A DNA stretch of 59,389 bases from Discostella pseudostelligera (taxonomy: Eukaryota > Bacillariophyta > Thalassiosirophyceae > Thalassiosirales > Thalassiosiraceae), in contig JALLBK010000559.1 in NCBI GenBank assembly GCA_036940085.1, positions 1 to 59,389 of the forward strand, read 5' to 3'. This document shows positions 1 through 10,675 of this stretch, in pieces. Position numbers and translations under genes: made by a program. The notes beneath the pieces were generated by a model. The model did not search any database, had not been told where the DNA came from, and saw nothing but the letters and a program-made list of their open reading frames with translations. Every line of letters begins with the position of its first letter. Position 1 is the first letter of the stretch.

Positions 1-55
<55 letters not shown>

Positions 56-90
56 GAGGAAGAGGAAGAGGAAGAGGAAGAGGAAGAGGA
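1..90. repeat. Hexanucleotide microsatellites (ACAGCA)9 and (AGAGGA)6
   Basis: Nine perfect copies of acagca (1-54) pass directly into six copies of agagga (55-90). In the frame that starts at base 2 these read as polyglutamine followed by polyglutamate, which fits a coding low-complexity tract as well as a neutral microsatellite. The array is cut by the window edge, so its true length is unknown. Confidence 0.95.
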
Positions 91-508
91 AGCGCCTTGG
101 CAATGGCAACACCCTGCATTTGTATCAATTCATGAGCATCCTCCTACTGTTGACCAGCTTCATCACTCATCTTTACCTCCTGTAATTGTGGTTGTTACAT
201 TACCAGTACACATCTCACATAAGCATCAGTTGGCATCATTCTTCCTTAGTTTGTGGTGCAATTCTTACAATTGCAATTATCTTGTCAGCTAAACTGTCTT
301 CTTGCTATTACAGATCCTCCTCCTCAATGTCATTCTTTTGCATTGCATTCCTCACTCTCATGCTCAGCAGCTATTCCCCTATTGCCCTCTGCACCACCAT
401 TATCATTATCTTTCTTTTTCTCATCCTCATAAACTTCTGTGTCATCCATCATCATCATTCATCTGTAGACTTCTTTATCCTCAGAGGAGCTATATCTTGT
501 ACACTTAA
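2..508 (+). CDS. Possible 3' end of a low-complexity gene cut by the left edge
   Basis: Frame 2 is open from base 2: polyQ, polyE, then a His/Pro-rich stretch. A GTAATT donor at 182 and a TTGCTATTACAG acceptor ending at 313 would join it in phase to a second open segment, 314-508, that is rich in His, Leu, Tyr and Pro and ends in TAA. The intron would be 132 nt. No domain is recognisable, the composition is biased, and the whole stretch is C/T-rich, so this could be a chance reading frame in repetitive DNA. I treat it as a tentative partial gene only. Confidence 0.2.
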
Positions 509-1124
509 CGGCAAACTGTTTCAAATATGACAGTTTTTTGTATGTTTGTACAAATTATTGCTATAAAAACAACAGTTTGCTATCATTCTGAACAGGCTGC
601 CTCCTCAGCTGCTGTATCTTCTTGCAAAGAAGGATGAACCCTGGTCACCTGGCCTTCTACGTCTAGTTCTTCTGCTCCAGCACAGCTTCCTCCATTGCAA
701 CTTCCCTCCTCACATTTCCAACATAGGAGTGGCTTGCATCAAACCCATAAATCTGATTGCATTGACTCTTTCTCTGCTGCAGAGACTCCTCCTTCTCCTT
801 GTTGCCTCCTCTCAGCTTGCGCACAACTCCTTATCACCACTGCATCATCCTCATCTATATTCTGCATGCAAGAACACATCACAGCAGCTTGCAAATTGTT
901 GCTCCCAAGGATTGTGGAGCATTTTAACTTTTAGCTTCTTGTTGCATCATTTCTCAGCAGTCAGCAGCTTGCATCATCATCATGATACTTCTTGTCACCA
1001 TTCACCATCATTCCACCCCCATGCCCCACCCTCAGCTCCCCAGCTTGTTCCTCATTGTCAGCTGCATCATTTCTTCTTCTACCCAGATTGTTTTCATCCA
1101 CATCATCACTGGCCATGCTCTCCT
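509..1124. other. Pyrimidine-rich intergenic DNA, no gene recognised
   Basis: This stretch is rich in TCCTCC, CAGCTTGCA and CATCATCAT words. Overlapping short open frames of 60-150 codons exist on both strands but are Ser/Leu/His-biased and have no domain, splice context or start context that supports them. I see no RNA gene here. Confidence 0.5.
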
Positions 1125-1222
1125 GCTTTTTACCAGGCCTTATTTTTGTTACTAACCAAGACAGACCCAATAAAATAAAATTTACCAAGTAAAACCAGTA
1201 AAACTGTGGTAAGTAATAACCT
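1125..1222. repeat. Diverged copy of one end of the adjacent TIR element
   Basis: The order of words here (ctctcctg, taccaggccttattttt, gttacta, gacaga, taaaa, ccagtaaaactg, taataacct) parallels the right end of the TIR element at about 1605-1740 (ctctcctg, taccgggccttatttt, cattactt, gacacagtaaaa, ccagtaatactg, ttgcaacct). It is best read as an older, decayed relative of the same repeat family, next to which the younger copy inserted. Alignment is by eye only. Confidence 0.4.
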
Positions 1223-1262
1223 CTTGGTAGCAGATCTGGTCAACCTGCTGCTGGCTGGTCAA

Positions 1263-1751
1263 GGATGGTGGCTAGGTTGCAAATTACTGGAGTGAAAAAG
1301 TAATTACCAATGGCCGAAATCCAGTAAAACTGGGTAATACAAGTAAGACCTGGTTTTACCATTTTCTTACCCGATAATATCATTGCCAAAAAGTGGCCCT
1401 ACCAGAGGCAGTAAATGAGACTTTTACTGTTACTGCACCAGATCCAGTAAAGAATTCAAACACAAAAAACATGCTATTGGGGGCCTGTTCCCAATTGCAA
1501 TGATCCATAAAATATTAAACATGGCACCTAATGAATAGTAATGCAGTCATCATTGTCATGATCACTGTTAACCCCCATATATTCCTTGTGCATCACCAAA
1601 CTATGCTCTCCTGGGTTCCGGTTTTACCAAGAGCTTACCACCCAACTTTACCGGGCCTTATTTTCATTACTTACTGAACTGGACACAGTAAAAAAAATAC
1701 TACGCAGTAATACCAGTAATACTGCAGTAATTTGCAACCTAGGATGGTGGC
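1263..1751. mobile_element. 469-bp TIR element (MITE-like) with 10-bp target-site duplication
   Basis: The element at 1273-1741 begins TAGGTTGCAAATTACTG and ends with the exact reverse complement CAGTAATTTGCAACCTA, a 17-bp perfect terminal inverted repeat that extends to about 20 of 21 matches. It is bracketed by identical direct repeats GGATGGTGGC at 1263-1272 and 1742-1751. The interior has no open frame of use but many subterminal CAGTAA/TTACTG words. A non-coding, short element with TIRs and a 9-11 bp duplication fits a Mutator-like (MULE) non-autonomous element; the superfamily is inferred from the duplication length, not from any transposase. Confidence 0.75.
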
Positions 1752-1799
1752 ATGCTTCTTGACCTGCTGTGCTGGACCTCCTGCTCCTGGCTAGAAAGA

Positions 1800-2330
1800 A
1801 GAAAGGAGGACCAGCTCCTGGCTTCTTCAATCGCCCAGCATTCAAAGGCTTATGTCTGGACTGAACACATGCCTGTATTGCTAGATTTTCAGAGTGATTA
1901 TTGGACAGATTCTTAGGACACTTGCTGGCCTTGTCCTCATTCCCAATTCCCACAATACTAACTATCATTTATGATCATTGTATTCCTCCTCAATGAGCAA
2001 GTGAGCTAGGCAATTATTGAATATAACATATGGGGTCAAGGAGTCATACCAGATGGCTGGTCCCCAAGATGCAAATTCCAAGCTCATACCGAACAAGATC
2101 TGCTGATTTTCTGATTTCCAACATATTTTTTGAGATGTAATGATGCAACGGATTGCCTTCCTTTCCTGGCAGCTGGCAGGAGCACCTTCTTAAGCATGTG
2201 AAAGTCGGTACCATCAACACTCAGCATGCCAACCCGTTAGGCAGTCATTCAAAATTATATCATTCACCTTCCTTCTTTCAAAACTCAAAACCAATCAAGT
2301 GCTATGTTGCGAAGGAGTTGTCTAAGAAGG
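1800..2330 (-). pseudogene. Decayed DDE-type transposase fragment
   Basis: The minus strand preserves, in order but in shifting frames with stops, motifs typical of DDE_Tnp_4/Harbinger-like transposases: SVDGTDFHM (about 2195-2221), RYELGICILG (2062-2091) and, further on, SRHKPLNAGRLKK (1822-1860), which resembles the family's RARHETVNGRLK block. Spacing is roughly that of the family. At least two frameshifts and several stops separate the blocks, so no functional product is possible. It lies next to the TIR element, but nothing shows that this transposase mobilised it. Family naming is from motif memory and is tentative. Confidence 0.45.
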
Positions 2331-2434
2331 AGACAGGATGTGCTGAGCATTAAACTGTGTTGTCAAGGGGAAAATGATGATTGAGATCATGGTAGTGGCA
2401 TACCATTCATTAAAAAACCCACCGCCACCTCGAT

Positions 2435-2975
2435 CCACTGAATTTCTCTGCTGAGATGGGTGTTGACCACCCAGTCAATTCCACTGAGAGAATGGTGTTC
2501 TTGACCACCTAATTCTACTGAGAATCATGGGTTCCGACAACCACCCAATTCTACTGTCTACTGAGTCCTGAGGAGAATGGGTGGTGTGGTACCAGTGCCA
2601 ACTTCCCCAATGAGGACCCCATTGCACTGAGAATGGGTGGGTGCCACCACTACCAACAACCCAATTCCACTGAGATGGGGATGTAAGATGTTGACCACCC
2701 CCAATTCCACTTCTTAGAGTGGGCACAAACACAAACACATAATTTCCACTGAGAATGTCTGCTAAAGACCAAGAAGAACCACAGGGTGTGAACACCATAA
2801 CATCACCCAAAACCCAAATACATGCTGCTGAGAATGGATGTCAATAACCCAAATTCACTGAAAATGCTAAATGCTAGTAGGGGGTATTATCCACGCAGTG
2901 ATACTGAGAATGGGTGTTGATGACCACCCAACAAGAACACCACCTAGTCACCAATCACACTGAGAATGATTGTGA
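2435..2975. repeat. Degenerate minisatellite, core CCACCCAATTCCACTGAGAATGGGTG
   Basis: About ten irregular repeats of a unit containing accacccaattc, cactgagaatg and ggtgttgac follow each other with 35-70 bp periods and many substitutions and indels. The core is itself partly palindromic (CCACCC against GGGTGG). Open frames running through it, for example on the minus strand at 2475-2810, simply translate the repeat and I do not call them. Confidence 0.7.
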
Positions 2976-4320
2976 TCAATGATGATTGAGTATGCCTGAG
3001 GATAACAATCATGATCATAATGCATAATGATGCTGAGGAGGAACATCATGCAGGATGACACCAGTAGGACCCATTGTATGTAGGTTTGAACCAGGAGACC
3101 CTTCTCCTGGTACAAATTTGGGCTGGACAGGACTATTCTTTCAAATGAACTCTAGGAGAAAAGTGGTGGTAAAACTGGCCTGACAGAGCCTGCTCCTGAT
3201 TCTAGTACTCCAGTGCCGGCGGCCAGACTGTGATATGGTGGGCTACACAGAGACTTGGCCAGAGACCCTGGTACCAGCCCACCAGCTGGAAGATTTCTAT
3301 ATCTGCTATAGTAGAGGAACTGAATTCCTATGTAGTCTTCTATAGGACAAAACTGGCCGGATGCACCAGATCTACTCTAGTAAATACCATACTAGTACCA
3401 CCTGCAGGGACATGTCATGGGGCCTATGCCAGTACTGAGATGAAGAAGGTTGTTTAAAAGGTTGCTTCTTGCTTCTAGGACGAGTATGCCAGGTAGTACT
3501 GCTATACAGCTGTGAGATATGCCACAGTGCCAGATAACCCCCCTCCCCAGGTAGAATAGGACAACGACAATGATGATGATGAGGATCACAGCCTGATAGC
3601 TAAGTGAGGATTAGATAGAGTAGTACTAGTATGGTGGGTAACAAAGAAGAATACCTACTATGAATGAATGTGACTGATGATACTGAGGATCAGCATCATC
3701 ATGCAGACAAGCAGAGACAAGAACATAGAGTGAACTTGAACATGAAGAACAAGAAGAGTTGCGAGCAGCATGCAGCAGGTTGATGATGAGCAGGAGCATG
3801 ATCATAATGAATACATATCAGTACGAGTATCAGCATCGTCATTCTTGAGCATCTTGTTTGAGCTTGAGGCTTGAGGGACTATCTGGGACTATGATCATCA
3901 TACTGAAAGCTGAGTTACTAGGGGCACCGAGCAGGAGGATAGTTCCTGCTCCCTGCTGCTTCCTGTGATGAGGAGGATTGACAAGTATGCTCCTAGTATG
4001 CTGATGCATTGCCGATGCTATGCTGAGGACTGCTGAGGACTGCTGAGGCCAGGATGAGTTCTGACAATGATGATCAATGATGCTGGCAAAGAAGAATACC
4101 AGTCTGGAGACAACATAAATACTATCCCATTTTATCCTACCCATCTACCTGTTGGAAGTAGGGGCGCCTCTTAGCCACGCCCTGTCAGTGTTCTAAACAC
4201 ACCGATTTGGTATCAGTAGTCGTTAACCAATAACAGTACAATTACGATGATTAAAAGCTAAGAGTGAGCAGGAAGTTCAAAGTACCAGCCCCTGCATCGT
4301 CGCAGAGGCTTACTACGTTC
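2976..4320. other. Low-complexity intergenic DNA, no gene recognised
   Basis: The stretch is full of GATGATG, ATCATGAT, AGTACTAG and CTGGTACCAG words and includes a 10-bp tandem repeat (tgctgaggac, three copies, 4021-4048). Short open frames have no recognisable product. No RNA gene is evident. Confidence 0.5.
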
Positions 4321-4341
4321 CAGCGTAGTTATATTGTGTGG

Positions 4342-4364
4342 CACGTGTGCTTCCACGTGGCAAC
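4342..4364. promoter_or_regulatory. Paired CACGTG G-boxes
   Basis: CACGTG occurs at 4342-4347 and 4354-4359, 12 bp apart. The second lies in TTCCACGTGGCAAC, a 14-mer that recurs exactly at 7385-7398 in the ABCF promoter. About 155 bp downstream an ATG (4513) opens a 54-codon frame ending at 4677 with a hydrophobic stretch, but nothing else supports a gene, so the target of these sites is unknown. Confidence 0.4.
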
Positions 4365-5229
4365 TCGGCAAATCTACATCTCCCAACAATATTGATTGTC
4401 ACTTACCTTGTCCTCTAACCCATAGCCCTCCCCCCTCCGGTGCATCTTCCTCTTTGTGATCGGTGATTATATTAACTACTCATAAATAATATCGGCAAGG
4501 AGAGAACAACTCATGACAGTGGTGATGGTGGGGGCAGCGATAATGATACTGCGATTACGGTTATGGCAGCATGCAATGGCAATGGCACAGTGGAGGATCT
4601 TGATTCTGATGGCAGTGGCAGCCACGACCATTGGTGCCCATGTTGAAGATACACAACATGGGATTACAGAGCGATGATCCTCATGTTGGTGGGTGACTAG
4701 CTGCTCAATGGAGGGTAGGAGGCATCACAGCAATCATGGTCAAGAAGAGTGTTGGTGTAGGTTGGTGTTGTGGTTGTGTTTTGTGTTGTGGTTGTTTGTG
4801 GTTGAGTTGTTTGTTGATCTTGATGCTTGCTGCTGAACTCCTATGTACTCCTACTTATCTCCAACCAACAAATTCAAATAGTAGTATCTATTGATTCCTC
4901 TGAAGGCAGCTCATTGCACCATTCTTTCCAACTCATTGCTTTTTATTACTGATTCCTTCATTGTACTCTGATAGCATACAATGTAAGTAGGATACATTAA
5001 GCAGAGATTGTGGGCTTCCCCACCAAATGTCCTCATCGCTGCGTGCAGTGGAGAAAAGCCCTACCATATGGTACACGCTACACAGCACAACAAGCACAAG
5101 AACAACAACATGGCACATTAATTCTACAAGTCCAATTACATGATAATGATATTAAGATCATGCGGATACGCCAACACCCCCCAATCCCCGCCAACCCCGG
5201 TTCCACCAATAGCCTTGCTACTGATGCAA
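4365..5229. other. Intergenic, GT-rich patch, no gene recognised
   Basis: Besides the 54-codon frame at 4513-4677, the main landmark is a GTTGTG-rich run at about 4748-4815. I see no domain, RNA gene or intact mobile element. Confidence 0.45.
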
Positions 5230-5531
5230 CAATCAACTCGTTGTTGTCACGGGGAGCATGCAAGCCAAGTATCATTGTCATCATCATCATCTACATCATC
5301 ATCATGATGCGATGCTAGTCCACTCACTGCCGACTTGCTGCTGATGCAACAATGAACTCGTCATCATCATCGTATTGTCATTGTCATTGTCACTGTGTCG
5401 CAACAATCACATTGTTGTCATCGTCAACAATCACATCGTCGTCGCCATTGCTGTATCATCACATTCACATCATGATTGTCATCATATCATCATCATCATC
5501 ATCATGCAACAATCACGTCAACGTCATCATT

Positions 5532-5566
<35 letters not shown>

Positions 5567-5680
5567 GCAACAATGAACTTGTCATCACATCATCATTGTA
5601 ATCATCATGATCATCACACAACAAATTGTCATCATATTGTCATTGTCATTGCCATTGCATCACAACAATCAAATCATCAT
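5230..5680. repeat. (ATC)n microsatellite with an interspersed GCAACAAT minisatellite
   Basis: Runs of TCA/ATC triplets (longest about 5525-5570) are punctuated about six times by variants of gcaacaat-aactcgt (near 5225, 5345, 5400, 5505, 5565, 5650). The pattern suggests a compound unit of GCAACAATnAACTnGT plus (TCA)n expanding together. His/Ser-rich open frames on the plus strand are products of the repeat. Confidence 0.8.
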
Positions 5681-7300
5681 CGGGAGAGAGGGAGGAGAGG
5701 AACAGAGAGCATCATTGCTGATTCATGAGAGATAGTATGATAATGAGGGAGAGGGAGAAAGAGATGGGACACGCCGTTGTTGAGAGAGAGTGGGGGTGAG
5801 CAAGGGATGGGGGGCAAGAGCAAGAGACGAGCCGTCATCCATCGTATTATGTGGTTTAGGCATTGGTGGTCCGGGGCAGTGTGGGTGGAAAACTCATCAT
5901 TTAGGCTTACATCTCTAATCAAATAGATTCAAATAGACAGCAGGAGCTCTCTGCCTTCTCTCTATCTCACTTGGTATCACAATCATAATAATATCTGGGA
6001 GGATGACCTGTGACATCATGATGAACTCTCTCTAGTAATAGGTTGCTGGATACTCTAGTAATACTACTACACACATGTGCATGTAAACAATGTAGTAGTC
6101 CTACAAGGTCACCTACTATTGGTTCAAGTACATGATTTCAATTGGATGTGAATGATAGTAGATAATGTCAGAAGAATGCATGAACTTCATTAGATGACGT
6201 ATCAATTTCAGATATATGATGTTAACAAGTGATACCATGTAGTTTGGTATTATGCAGAAATAATTGGAAGGGTTGTTAATTCCAATGTGTTGCTGTTGAG
6301 AAAGTGTGTAATCTATTTCATTTTTGCATTGCTATACCATTGGTATGAAACTGTTTCTCAGAACTAGGAAATGAATTCAATGCAACCATAAGTTGATATT
6401 GAGTTCCTACGTGTATGATCTGTAGAATACGTAACCTGTTGCTAGATAGTGGCTCCTCAGCTTGTGTGAGGGAGAACTGGCACCAGACACCAACCCAATA
6501 CCAGAAGAACAAGATAGTAAGTCTTGTTCCTGTTGCTGCTGGGTTGCTGGTACTACTAATGCTTAATGCTTAATGCTTCATGCTGCTGCTGCTTGTGCTG
6601 CTGCCTGCTGATGTCTGATGACTCCTGCAACTAACAAGAAGGCAAGGAGAGACACAGACACTGGGCTGAAGGCTGAAGGTTGATGTTGATCATGGCTGAG
6701 GATGATGGCTGATGCAAATGCAAATTCAAATGCAAATGCAAGTGCAAGGGCAAGAAGCAGGAGACACAACAACAAGAAGTTCAGCACTGGTGCAGGGTGC
6801 AGATGAAGTGGATGAGGGGTTTTTGATGCAAGATGCAAGGAGGACAAGTAAGCAGGTGAAGAGGAGGAGACGAGGAAGGTTTTGATGCAAGGAGGAGGAG
6901 GAACCAAGAACCAAGTGAGGAATCCTCAAGTACTACTATTAGAGTAGTAGGACGAGTAACAAAACAACAAGAATAGCAGCAAAAATGCTGATCACAACCA
7001 CACTGACACCACCCATGACCACCAGCAGAACTACTACACTAGTAGTACTAGATAAGAAGTCTTTATTCATGATGCGCTACGTGCTATTTGGGCTGGTGTT
7101 GCTGGTGCTGGTGTCGTGATGTGGGCTGCTGTTGATTGTTGATGCTTGCTTGTGGAAACAACAACTGTTGTAAATATTGCAGTATTGTAGTCTGTTCTTG
7201 ACCATGGTAGGACAAAGACTTTTGCTGCTGGTCATCCTAGTATCATACCATACAGCACCCATCATCAACCACTTGTCATTCTTAGCAGCAGGCATCATTA
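5681..7300. other. Low-complexity intergenic DNA, no gene recognised
   Basis: It holds a GA-rich block (about 5685-5830), a GCTTAAT tandem patch near 6560, an imperfect CAAATG hexamer array (about 6713-6755), GA-rich DNA to about 6910 and many AGTACTA words to 7050. Open frames up to 110 codons are compositionally biased and unsupported. Confidence 0.5.
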
Positions 7301-7307
7301 TTTTTGA

Positions 7308-7450
7308 CACGTGGCAGCAAAATAAAGATTTGGCGGGAGACAGAGGGGAAATGGTGACGTATGCGCCGTGTGTGGTCCTCGTGATTCCACGTGGCAACAA
7401 TCGGAGCACGGACGGACGGTGGTCGTCAGCCTACGACAAGCTTCCCGCCA
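7308..7450 (+). promoter_or_regulatory. G-box plus E2F-like module upstream of ABCF
   Basis: CACGTGGCA (7308-7316) is followed by TTTGGCGGGAGAC (7329-7341), then a second CACGTG (7388-7393) and TTCCCGCCA (7442-7450), ending 62 bp before the ABCF start. TTTGGCGGGA and its complement TCCCGCCAAA match the E2F/DP consensus. TTTGGCGGGAGAC recurs exactly at 40273-40285. The regulatory role is inferred from motif identity and recurrence. Confidence 0.5.
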
Positions 7451-7512
7451 CAAAAGCAATGCTCTCTCTATCGCCGCGCGAGGCCAGCCATTATTTTACA
7501 GCTCGATCGACC

Positions 7513-10500
7513 ATGGCCAAAGGCAAAGGCAAGAAGGGGAAGCGCCGCGGCGACGACTCGGATGACTCCGATGGTGGTGGTGGTGGCCCTGCACCTCCAG
7601 CCGCTGCCGCCGCCGCTGCAGATAGCAATCAAGCAGCAGCAGGAGGGCCCAGCCGGAAAGAACGACGAGCGCAAAAGGCCACCAAGGGCAACCAGAAGCG
7701 GAACAACAATGCCAAAGATAACGATGATGATGACGACGCCCATCTAATTCCCCAATCCAAGGGAAATAATTATGGTAGTGATAGTGAGGAAGAGGAGAAG
7801 GCAGCACCTGCGAAGAAATTGACAAAGAAGCAACTGAAGCAGCAGAAGGAGAGAGAGGCTGCGGCACGTGCTTTGGCTGAGGCTGCTAATGAACCTGAAG
7901 ACGAGGAAGATGACGTGGAAGAGGAAGATGATGAAGTGGAGGAGGAAATTCCACAACCTGTAAAGAAGGGACGGGGTAAGGCGAAGCAGAATAACAAAAA
8001 GCAAAGCAAGCAAGCCTTTGAATTTTCAGACAGTGAAGAGGAGGAGGAAGAAGCATCGCCCCCCGACAATGAAGTGGATGATGTTGCTGAGGAAATTGCA
8101 CAAGTGGAAATTACAAATGACGAAGACAATGGAGGTGAGGATGAAAAAGAGAAGAAGAAGAAAAAGAAGGATGATAAGAAGAAGGATAAGAAAAAGTCCA
8201 AGCTTGAATTGAAGTTAGAGGCTGCCAAGGCAAAGATGGAAGAGGAGAAGAAAAGTAACGGTACTGCGCCCGATGCGAATGAGAATGAAGAGATGAATGA
8301 TGAAGAAGATGAAAAGGCAAAAATAAAGACAGAAAAGGCTGCCAAGAAGGCACGAAAGGCGGAGAAGGAGGCTAAGAAATCGGCTGTGGTGCAAGATGAT
8401 GATGCAGACGCCGACGATGACGAGATGAAGGATGACGAAGACATCAAGGAAGATGCAGGAGACGAAGTCTTTTACGGTGCTCCAGATGATCATGCGTGGA
8501 CAGATACAAGCCATGCCATTAAAGATGCGGAGAAGAACAAAGATGATGGTCCAGATATGAGTGTGAGTATTTATTTTTTCTTTGTGCTATCAAATGCAAC
8601 ATATTTTTGCTCATGTCTAATGCATTTGCCGCAATCATTTTCATGATATCCCTTCCAGCTTCTCTATGACAAGAATGGCAAGAAGCTAAGCAATAAGGAG
8701 CGGAAGAGGCTAGTAAAAGCCCGAGAGGCAGAAGAACGCGCTGCCGAGTATGAAAAACAGGCCGCGAAAGCTTCCATGGAAGGGGCGCAATTTGCATGCT
8801 CCCAAACTGCCGTTAATGAAAATGACCCTCAGTGGCAAAATAGTCTCGACATTAACATACCGAGCTTCACTATCTCTGCTGCTGGGAAAATTCTTTTCAA
8901 AGATGCTCAATTTAACATTTCCCACGGACGGCGTTATGGACTTGTGGGCCCCAACGGTCGCGGGAAAAGTACTTTGCTGAAGATGATTGCCTCCAGGGAT
9001 TTGATATTGCCACCACGAGTCGACTACTTGTATGTGGAACAGGAGGTGGGTGCGGATGACACTCCGGCGGTGGATGCCGTGTTGAAGGCGGACAAGGTCC
9101 GTTGGAACCTCTTGGAGGAGGAGAAGGCACTCACGTCTGCGATTGATAGTGGTGACGAGGATGCAAAGAAGTTTGATAGATTGCAAGAGGTGTTGGATGA
9201 GTTGAATACTATTGGTGCATCTTCGGCGGAGGCGAAGGCACGTCGTATCCTCTTTGGTCTTGGTTTTGACATGGATATGCAAACGAAGGTAATGTTACTC
9301 AATTTCGATCCTTGCACCCCTTGGATGCGATGTGCTGAGATACAGCTAATTTACATTTTGCGCTATTTCTACTACAGCCTACCAAAATGTTCTCCGGTGG
9401 TTGGAGGATGCGTATTTCACTTGCACGTGCCTTATTCATTGAACCAACGCTATTAATGCTCGATGAACCTACGAATCACCTTGACCTCGATGCCGTCATT
9501 TGGCTTGACAATTATCTCCTCACTTGGAAGAAGACATTGTTAATTGTATCACACGATCAAGACTTTCTTAATAGCGTCTGTGACGAAATGCTGCACATTG
9601 AAGATTTGAAGCTCATTTCGTACAAGGGCAATTACGATTCTTTCAAAAAGGCCGAGAAAGCCAAGATCAAGCAACAAATTAAGGATTATGAGAAGCAGGA
9701 GAAGCGTCTCCGTGAATTGAAGCGGCAGGGCCAGTCGAAGGCAAAGGCAACTGAAACGGTGAAAAAGAGCAAACGCGAACCAGGTGCACGGGCGACGAAG
9801 AAGCAAAATGAGGCTGTGGCATCCGGACAGGAGACTGCAAAGACCCAGGAGCTCATCAAACGAGTTAAGGAATATAAGGTAGAAATCCGCTTCTCTGAGG
9901 TTGCTGAATTGGCACGTCCGGTCATGGAAGTAAACAATGTTTTCTTCCGATATTCAGAAAAGCATCCCGTTATTTTTAACCGCCTCGACTTTGGTATTGA
10001 CATGGATAGTCGTATTTGCATTGTTGGAGCCAATGGGAGTGGAAAGTCCACCCTGCTTAAGCTTCTTACGGGTGAAATCGAACCCACGAAGGGTGAAGTC
10101 AAGCGCAATCCACGCTTGCGCATGGGAATTTACAATCAACACTTCGTGGATCGACTTCCCATGGGCAAAACTCCAGTGGAGCACCTGCGTGATCGATACC
10201 AGGATGAAGATTACCAGTCCATACGCAATCGGTTGGGCAAATATGGTTTGGAGGGACATGCACACGAAGTAACAATGCGTGATTTGAGTGGAGGACAAAA
10301 AGCCCGTGTGGTGTTTGTAGATTTGAGTTTGCAAAAGCCTCACGTGCTCTTATTAGATGAACCGACAAACAATCTAGACATTGAGACCATTGATGCTCTC
10401 ATTACTGCAGTCAATGAATTCAATGGTGGGATTGTGTGCGTGACCCATGACCAGCGCCTTATTGATGAGTGCAACTGTGAGCTTTGGGTGGTGGAGGAGC

Positions 10501-10673
10501 AAGATGCTAAGAAATGGGCCGATGGATTTGATTCTTACAAGGATAAGATTTTGACTAAGATTCAGGACCAAGCGGCAAAGGAGGAGCAGATACGTAATGA
10601 ACGATTGGAGGCAGCAGCAAAAGAAAGGGAAGAGAAACTTGCGCGCTTCAAGGCCAAGATGGGGACTAAGTAG
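7513..10673 (+). CDS. ABCF-family ATPase, ABCF1 (ABC50)/GCN20-like translation factor
   Basis: Three exons, 7513-8562, 8659-9288 and 9378-10673, with introns of 96 and 89 nt (GTGAGT and GTAATG donors), give 991 residues. The first 350 residues are Lys/Asp/Glu-rich and disordered, like the eIF2-binding N-terminus of animal ABCF1. Two ABC domains follow: Walker A GPNGRGKST, signature FSGGW, Walker B LLMLDEPTNHLD; then GANGSGKST, LSGGQKA and LLLDEPTNNLD. There are no membrane segments, as in all ABCF proteins, which act on ribosomes in the cytosol. The start chosen has a good context (gaccATGG) and begins MAKGKGKKGK; an in-frame ATG at 7459 would add 18 residues. Intron 2 splits the domain-1 linker from its signature motif. 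The stop lies 2 bp from the stop of the next, convergent gene. Confidence 0.93.
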
Positions 10674-10675
10674 AT

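Noticed and set aside
2475..2810. 111-codon minus-strand frame
   Set aside because: It only translates the degenerate minisatellite.
4513..4677. 54-codon open frame with a hydrophobic centre
   Set aside because: Short, no domain, no splice partner found; could be chance in GT-rich DNA despite upstream G-boxes.
7770..8447. Long Ser/Phe-rich open frames antisense to the first ABCF exon
   Set aside because: They arise because the acidic/Lys-rich coding strand (GAG, GAT, AAG) has almost no antisense stops; the sense product is a clear family member.
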